Below, in pieces: positions 6,159-8,701 of a DNA stretch of 8,701 nucleotides. The translations under genes were made by a program, and so were the position numbers. Position 1 is the stretch's first letter, and the number at the start of each line of letters is the position of its first letter. The stretch comes from JAVBSN01 sp031556525 (lineage in GTDB: Bacteria; Bacillota; Clostridia; Lachnospirales; Lachnospiraceae): NCBI GenBank assembly GCA_031556525.1, contig JAVBSS010000069.1:1-8701 (forward strand). The letters run 5' to 3'. Under the pieces are notes generated by a model. That model was given only the letters and a program-made list of their open reading frames with translations. It had not been told where the DNA came from and made no database searches.

Positions 6159-7418
6159 ATGTTGGTTAGTATTTTATCTATTATATTAGAAATAGCAACT
6201 GATATAATATTACATATATTTGGTAAGAATGTATTAGGAATTAAAAAGAATAACAAATATTTGATATTGGGTATGTGGATAATGTTCCTTGGAATAACAA
6301 ACGCTGTATCTTTATTTGTTTCTGAGGGTGGCATAATCAATATGTTAGTATATCTTGGATGTTATCTTGCCGTGCTTTTAGTGTTATATAATGGTGGAAT
6401 AATGACAAAGATAATAATGGTTATTTCTACATATACATTAGGCGTAATTTCAGAAGTTATAGCGGTTGTATTCTTTAAATTTATATTAGGAATTGGTGTA
6501 GAAACAATAACTGAAAATGTAAATTATTTAACCACATGTAATATGATATCAAAAGTAATATGGTTTATATTTTTAAATATTTTATCTAATATAATTACAA
6601 GGAAAAATAAATATTTAGCGAGAACAACAAGTTGGATTGAGACTTTTATAGTACCAGTTTCGAGTATTATTATTATTGCATTTATTTTTCTGAATCCCGA
6701 TAATGGAATTGCTGTTAAGGAAGTAATTACAATTACAATGATATTGGCTATAAATATATCTACATTTTATTTATATGAAAAAGTTCAAGAATATATAAAA
6801 GCAAAAATGGAAACGCAATTTTTGGAACAACAAAGTAAATATTATATGAAGCAATGTAGAGAAATAGAAGATTTATGGATATATATGAGAGCTTTTATAC
6901 ATGATATTAAAAATAGATATATATTAGAAAAGACCTATTTTGATGAATCTAAGTATGATCTGTTAGCAGGCGAATATAGTGAAATAATTAATTATTTGAG
7001 CAATGATATTTTAAATGCTAACACAGGCATTGGACTAATAGATGCAATAATTAATTATAAAAGAAAAGTATGTGAAAAAAATAATATTCATATGGAAACA
7101 AATTTGGAATCTCTAGAGGGATTGAAAATTAAATCAACAGATGTAGGGCTACTACTTGGCAATCTCATTGATGGTGCAATAGAAGAGGTTAAGCAAGTAG
7201 AGGCTAACAGAAAAATTATATTAAGTATGGATTATATGAATAATAGTCTATCTATATATGTTGAAAATCCTCATAGAAGACAGGAAGATATTTCTGATAT
7301 CAATAATAGTATGATAGATGTAGATATGATTAAATCTATTATAGATAAGTATAATGGACAGATTAGCATACAAGACGAAGAAGATAAATATATTGTTAGG
7401 GTATTTATAATGAGTTAG
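6159..7418 (+). CDS. AgrC-like GHKL sensor kinase with degenerate ATP-binding domain (HK2)
   Basis: A 419-residue membrane sensor with about six or seven hydrophobic segments (about 3-20, 34-53, 60-78, 83-112, 130-147, 160-178, 187-206), then a coiled linker (207-240), DHp helix and GHKL domain. The architecture is that of AgrC-type cyclic peptide receptors. The phosphoacceptor motif is intact: FIHDIKNRY with His248, Asp249 and Asn252 (CAT at 6900-6902). The ATP-binding part is damaged: the N-box reads LLGNLIDGAIEE, with Gly339 replacing the conserved Asn (GGT at 7173-7175). The GxGL motif is replaced by MIDV (385-388), and about 9 residues of the lid are missing relative to HK1. It should be a poor ATPase but still able to receive phosphate. 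CGGAG at 6144-6148 supports the start. It lies 64 nt after agrB, wider than the other gaps in the locus, with no convincing promoter. Inferred role: peptide receptor and phosphoacceptor subunit that works with HK1. Confidence 0.92.
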   Translation: MLVSILSIILEIATDIILHIFGKNVLGIKKNNKYLILGMWIMFLGITNAVSLFVSEGGIINMLVYLGCYLAVLLVLYNGGIMTKIIMVISTYTLGVISEVIAVVFFKFILGIGVETITENVNYLTTCNMISKVIWFIFLNILSNIITRKNKYLARTTSWIETFIVPVSSIIIIAFIFLNPDNGIAVKEVITITMILAINISTFYLYEKVQEYIKAKMETQFLEQQSKYYMKQCREIEDLWIYMRAFIHDIKNRYILEKTYFDESKYDLLAGEYSEIINYLSNDILNANTGIGLIDAIINYKRKVCEKNNIHMETNLESLEGLKIKSTDVGLLLGNLIDGAIEEVKQVEANRKIILSMDYMNNSLSIYVENPHRRQEDISDINNSMIDVDMIKSIIDKYNGQISIQDEEDKYIVRVFIMS

Positions 7419-7441
7419 GTATGCTATAGAATTTAGTAGTT

Positions 7442-7457
7442 TTGTTATATATAACAA
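7442..7457. repeat. Perfect 16-bp palindrome
   Basis: TTGTTATATATAACAA is fully self-complementary with no spacer. It lies 23 bp after the HK2 stop and 29 bp before the terminator stem. It could be an operator for a dimeric regulator or part of the 3' untranslated region. In A/T-rich DNA such palindromes can also arise by chance. Confidence 0.35.
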
Positions 7458-7485
7458 GTCAATATTGCTAATTTACTGTATGGTA

Positions 7486-7530
7486 AAAATAAGTATGTAA
7501 TTAATTAAATAATTATATACTTATTTTTTT
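7486..7530 (+). terminator. Intrinsic terminator of the agr-like locus
   Basis: AAAATAAGTATGTAATTA (7486-7503) pairs with TAATTATATACTTATTTT (7510-7527) over 18 positions, with one G-T wobble and a 6-nt loop, and is followed by T up to 7530. The A-run on the left side would give a U-run on the other strand, so it may act in both directions. It insulates HK2 from cysK. Confidence 0.85.
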
Positions 7531-7540
7531 GACTTTTTAC

Positions 7541-7569
7541 TTGACATATAAATTAAATAATAGTAATAT
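7541..7569 (+). promoter_or_regulatory. Near-consensus promoter of cysK
   Basis: TTGACA (7541-7546, consensus) and TAATAT (7564-7569) are 17 nt apart, just after the terminator. The predicted start is near 7576, leaving a leader of about 64 nt. An inverted repeat over the start point (7568-7583) suggests repression at this promoter. Confidence 0.8.
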
Positions 7570-7583
7570 AAGTTAAAACTTAT
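7568..7583. promoter_or_regulatory. Operator-like inverted repeat at the cysK start point
   Basis: ATAAGTT (7568-7574) and AACTTAT (7577-7583) form perfect arms around AA. It overlaps the end of the -10 box and the predicted transcription start, a typical repressor position. The binding protein is unknown and the site does not obviously match a sulfur-regulator consensus I can recall. The arms could also form a short hairpin in the leader. Confidence 0.35.
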
Positions 7584-7639
7584 TAACTTGGTAGGAATTA
7601 TAGGAATATAATGTGCAATGTAGAAAGGGAGAATGTAAT

Positions 7640-8572
7640 ATGGCAAAAATTTATGGAAGTCTAATTGAACTAATCGGGAACACACCACTAGTAGAGGTGC
7701 AAAATTACGCGAAGAAAAATGATTTGAAGGCTAAGGTTATAGCAAAGTTGGAATATCTTAATCCAGCAGGAAGTGTTAAGGATAGGGTTGCTTATGCAAT
7801 GATAAAAGATGCAGAAGATAGAGGATTATTGAAATCAGATTCAGTATTGATTGAACCTACAAGTGGCAACACAGGAATAGGAATTGCATTAGTTGCAGCA
7901 TCTAGAGGATATAGAGCAATACTTACAATGCCAGAGACAATGAGTATTGAAAGAAGAAATTTACTAAAAGTATATGGTGCAGAGCTTGTATTAACAGAAG
8001 GTGCTAAAGGAATGAAGGGGGCAATTGCTAGAGCAGAAGAATTATCAAAGGAAATACCTAATGCAATTATTTTGGGTCAATTTGTTAATCCAGCCAATCC
8101 AGCAGTGCATAAAGCAACCACTGGGCCAGAGATATGGAATGATACAGATGGTAATGTAGATATATTAGTAGCTGGTGTAGGCACGGGTGGTACAATTTCA
8201 GGCGTAGGCGGTTATTTAAAAGAGAAGAATCCTAATATAAAGATAGTTGCAGTTGAGCCAGCTTCATCACCAGTATTATCAGAAGGAACTTCAGGACCAC
8301 ATAAGATTCAAGGTATTGGCGCAGGATTTGTTCCAGATACTTTAGACACTAAGATATATGATGAAATTATTAAAGTTGAAAATGACGATGCTTTTGAAGT
8401 TGGTAGACAAATTGCAAAGACAGAAGGGTTATTTGTTGGAATATCTTCTGGAGCTGCATTATGGGCAGCAACAGAGCTTGCTAAAAAACCAGAAAATGAG
8501 GGTAAAAATATAGTGGTAGTTCTTCCTGATTCAGGAGATAGATATTTATCAACACCACTTGTTACAGAATAA
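7640..8572 (+). CDS. cysK: Cysteine synthase A (O-acetylserine sulfhydrylase)
   Basis: A 310-residue PLP enzyme that makes cysteine from O-acetylserine and sulfide in the cytoplasm; the length is that of CysK (about 308-311). Motifs in order are LIGNTPLVE (11-19), LEYLNPAGSVKDR with the PLP-binding Lys47 (37-49), the substrate loop EPTSGNTG (72-79), the phosphate-cradle GTGGT (181-185), HKIQGIGAGFVP (221-232) and GISSGAA with Ser270 near the pyridine nitrogen (268-273). All catalytic elements are intact. The start at 7640 is preferred over an in-frame GTG at 7613 because AAAGGGAG (7624-7631) precedes it by 8 nt and the product then begins MAKIYGSLIELIGNTP, as the family does. It has its own promoter and is followed by a terminator-like hairpin. 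Cystathionine beta-synthase-type relatives are less likely at this length. Confidence 0.96.
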   Translation: MAKIYGSLIELIGNTPLVEVQNYAKKNDLKAKVIAKLEYLNPAGSVKDRVAYAMIKDAEDRGLLKSDSVLIEPTSGNTGIGIALVAASRGYRAILTMPETMSIERRNLLKVYGAELVLTEGAKGMKGAIARAEELSKEIPNAIILGQFVNPANPAVHKATTGPEIWNDTDGNVDILVAGVGTGGTISGVGGYLKEKNPNIKIVAVEPASSPVLSEGTSGPHKIQGIGAGFVPDTLDTKIYDEIIKVENDDAFEVGRQIAKTEGLFVGISSGAALWAATELAKKPENEGKNIVVVLPDSGDRYLSTPLVTE

Positions 8573-8592
8573 ATTATTAAGTTTGTATCACA

Positions 8593-8645
8593 AAAAAACC
8601 TCTAGCTACGTAACATAGTAATAGATATGTAGTTGGAGGTTTTTT
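8593..8645 (+). terminator. Terminator-like hairpin overlapping the next ribosome site
   Basis: Arm 8593-8609 (AAAAAACCTCTAGCTAC) pairs with 8629-8645 (GTAGTTGGAGGTTTTTT) over 17 positions with two G-T wobbles, and three more pairs can form inward. The 3' end is six T. It starts 20 nt after the cysK stop and looks like the cysK terminator. The T-run ends directly at the next ATG (8646), and GGAGG (8635-8639) in the 3' arm is that gene's only visible Shine-Dalgarno, so folding would both terminate transcription and hide the ribosome site. Confidence 0.75.
8635..8640 (+). promoter_or_regulatory. Shine-Dalgarno of the asnB-like gene, inside the hairpin arm
   Basis: GGAGGT is spaced about 6 nt (mostly the T-run) from the ATG at 8646, ideal for initiation. 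In the folded hairpin these bases pair with ACCTC at 8598-8602, which implies that translation requires an unfolded leader or a transcript starting after 8602. Confidence 0.65.
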
Positions 8646-8701
8646 ATGTGTGGTATAGCAGGTTTTTATAGCAATAAATATAATTATCTAAATCAGTCAC
8701 A
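8646..8701 (+). CDS. asnB: Asparagine synthetase (glutamine-hydrolysing), 5' end only
   Basis: Only the first 18 codons are in the window; the gene runs off its right edge. The product starts MCGIAGFYSNKYNYLN, the N-terminal nucleophile motif of class II glutamine amidotransferases, in which Cys2 is the catalytic nucleophile after removal of Met1. MCGIAGF is most typical of AsnB, which makes asparagine from aspartate, ATP and glutamine. AsnB-like enzymes of peptide or polysaccharide clusters and other class II amidotransferases cannot be excluded from so short a stretch. No separate promoter is evident between cysK and this gene; its ribosome site is embedded in the preceding hairpin. Confidence 0.75.
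   Translation, partial: MCGIAGFYSNKYNYLNQS

Overview
The window is A+T-rich, and its gene content (type III glutamine synthetase, an Agr-type cyclic peptide system with LytTR and GHKL signalling proteins, GGAGG-type ribosome sites, compact intrinsic terminators) points to an anaerobic Firmicute, most likely a Clostridia/Lachnospiraceae-type bacterium. This placement is an inference from gene families and composition, not a search result. Every gene I can support lies on the + strand, and I saw no tRNA, rRNA, CRISPR or insertion sequence.

Layout: glnN (47-2164) closes with a clear intrinsic terminator. A dGTPase-like HD phosphohydrolase follows (2275-3471). A five-gene quorum-sensing locus comes next, with a good sigma-A-type promoter in front: LytTR response regulator (3597-4319), short GHKL kinase homologue HK1 (4326-5201), a 48-residue AgrD-like peptide precursor (5378-5524), AgrB peptidase (5528-6094), and full-length GHKL sensor HK2 (6159-7418). 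A strong A/T-rich terminator (7486-7530) ends the locus. cysK (7640-8572) has its own near-consensus promoter. The window ends in the first codons of an asparagine synthetase-like gene (8646 onward), whose ribosome site lies inside the 3' arm of a terminator-like hairpin.

The most notable feature is the pair of kinase homologues. HK1 residues 19-199 align to HK2 residues 159-339 without a gap (constant offset 140), so they are paralogues. HK1 has lost the sensor helices and the phosphoacceptor His (Glu108 sits where HK2 has His248), but keeps an intact ATP-binding N-box and GIGL G-box. HK2 keeps the multi-pass sensor and His248-Asp-x-x-Asn, but its N-box Asn is Gly339, its G-box is gone, and its ATP lid is about 9 residues shorter. 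The lesions complement each other. The inferred model is a split kinase: HK2 binds the cyclic peptide and carries the phosphoacceptor, HK1 supplies ATP-dependent catalysis in trans, and the phosphate goes to Asp59 of the LytTR regulator. A perfect 9-bp direct repeat with 22-bp period upstream of agrD (5208-5238) is a candidate binding site for that regulator and would close a positive feedback loop.
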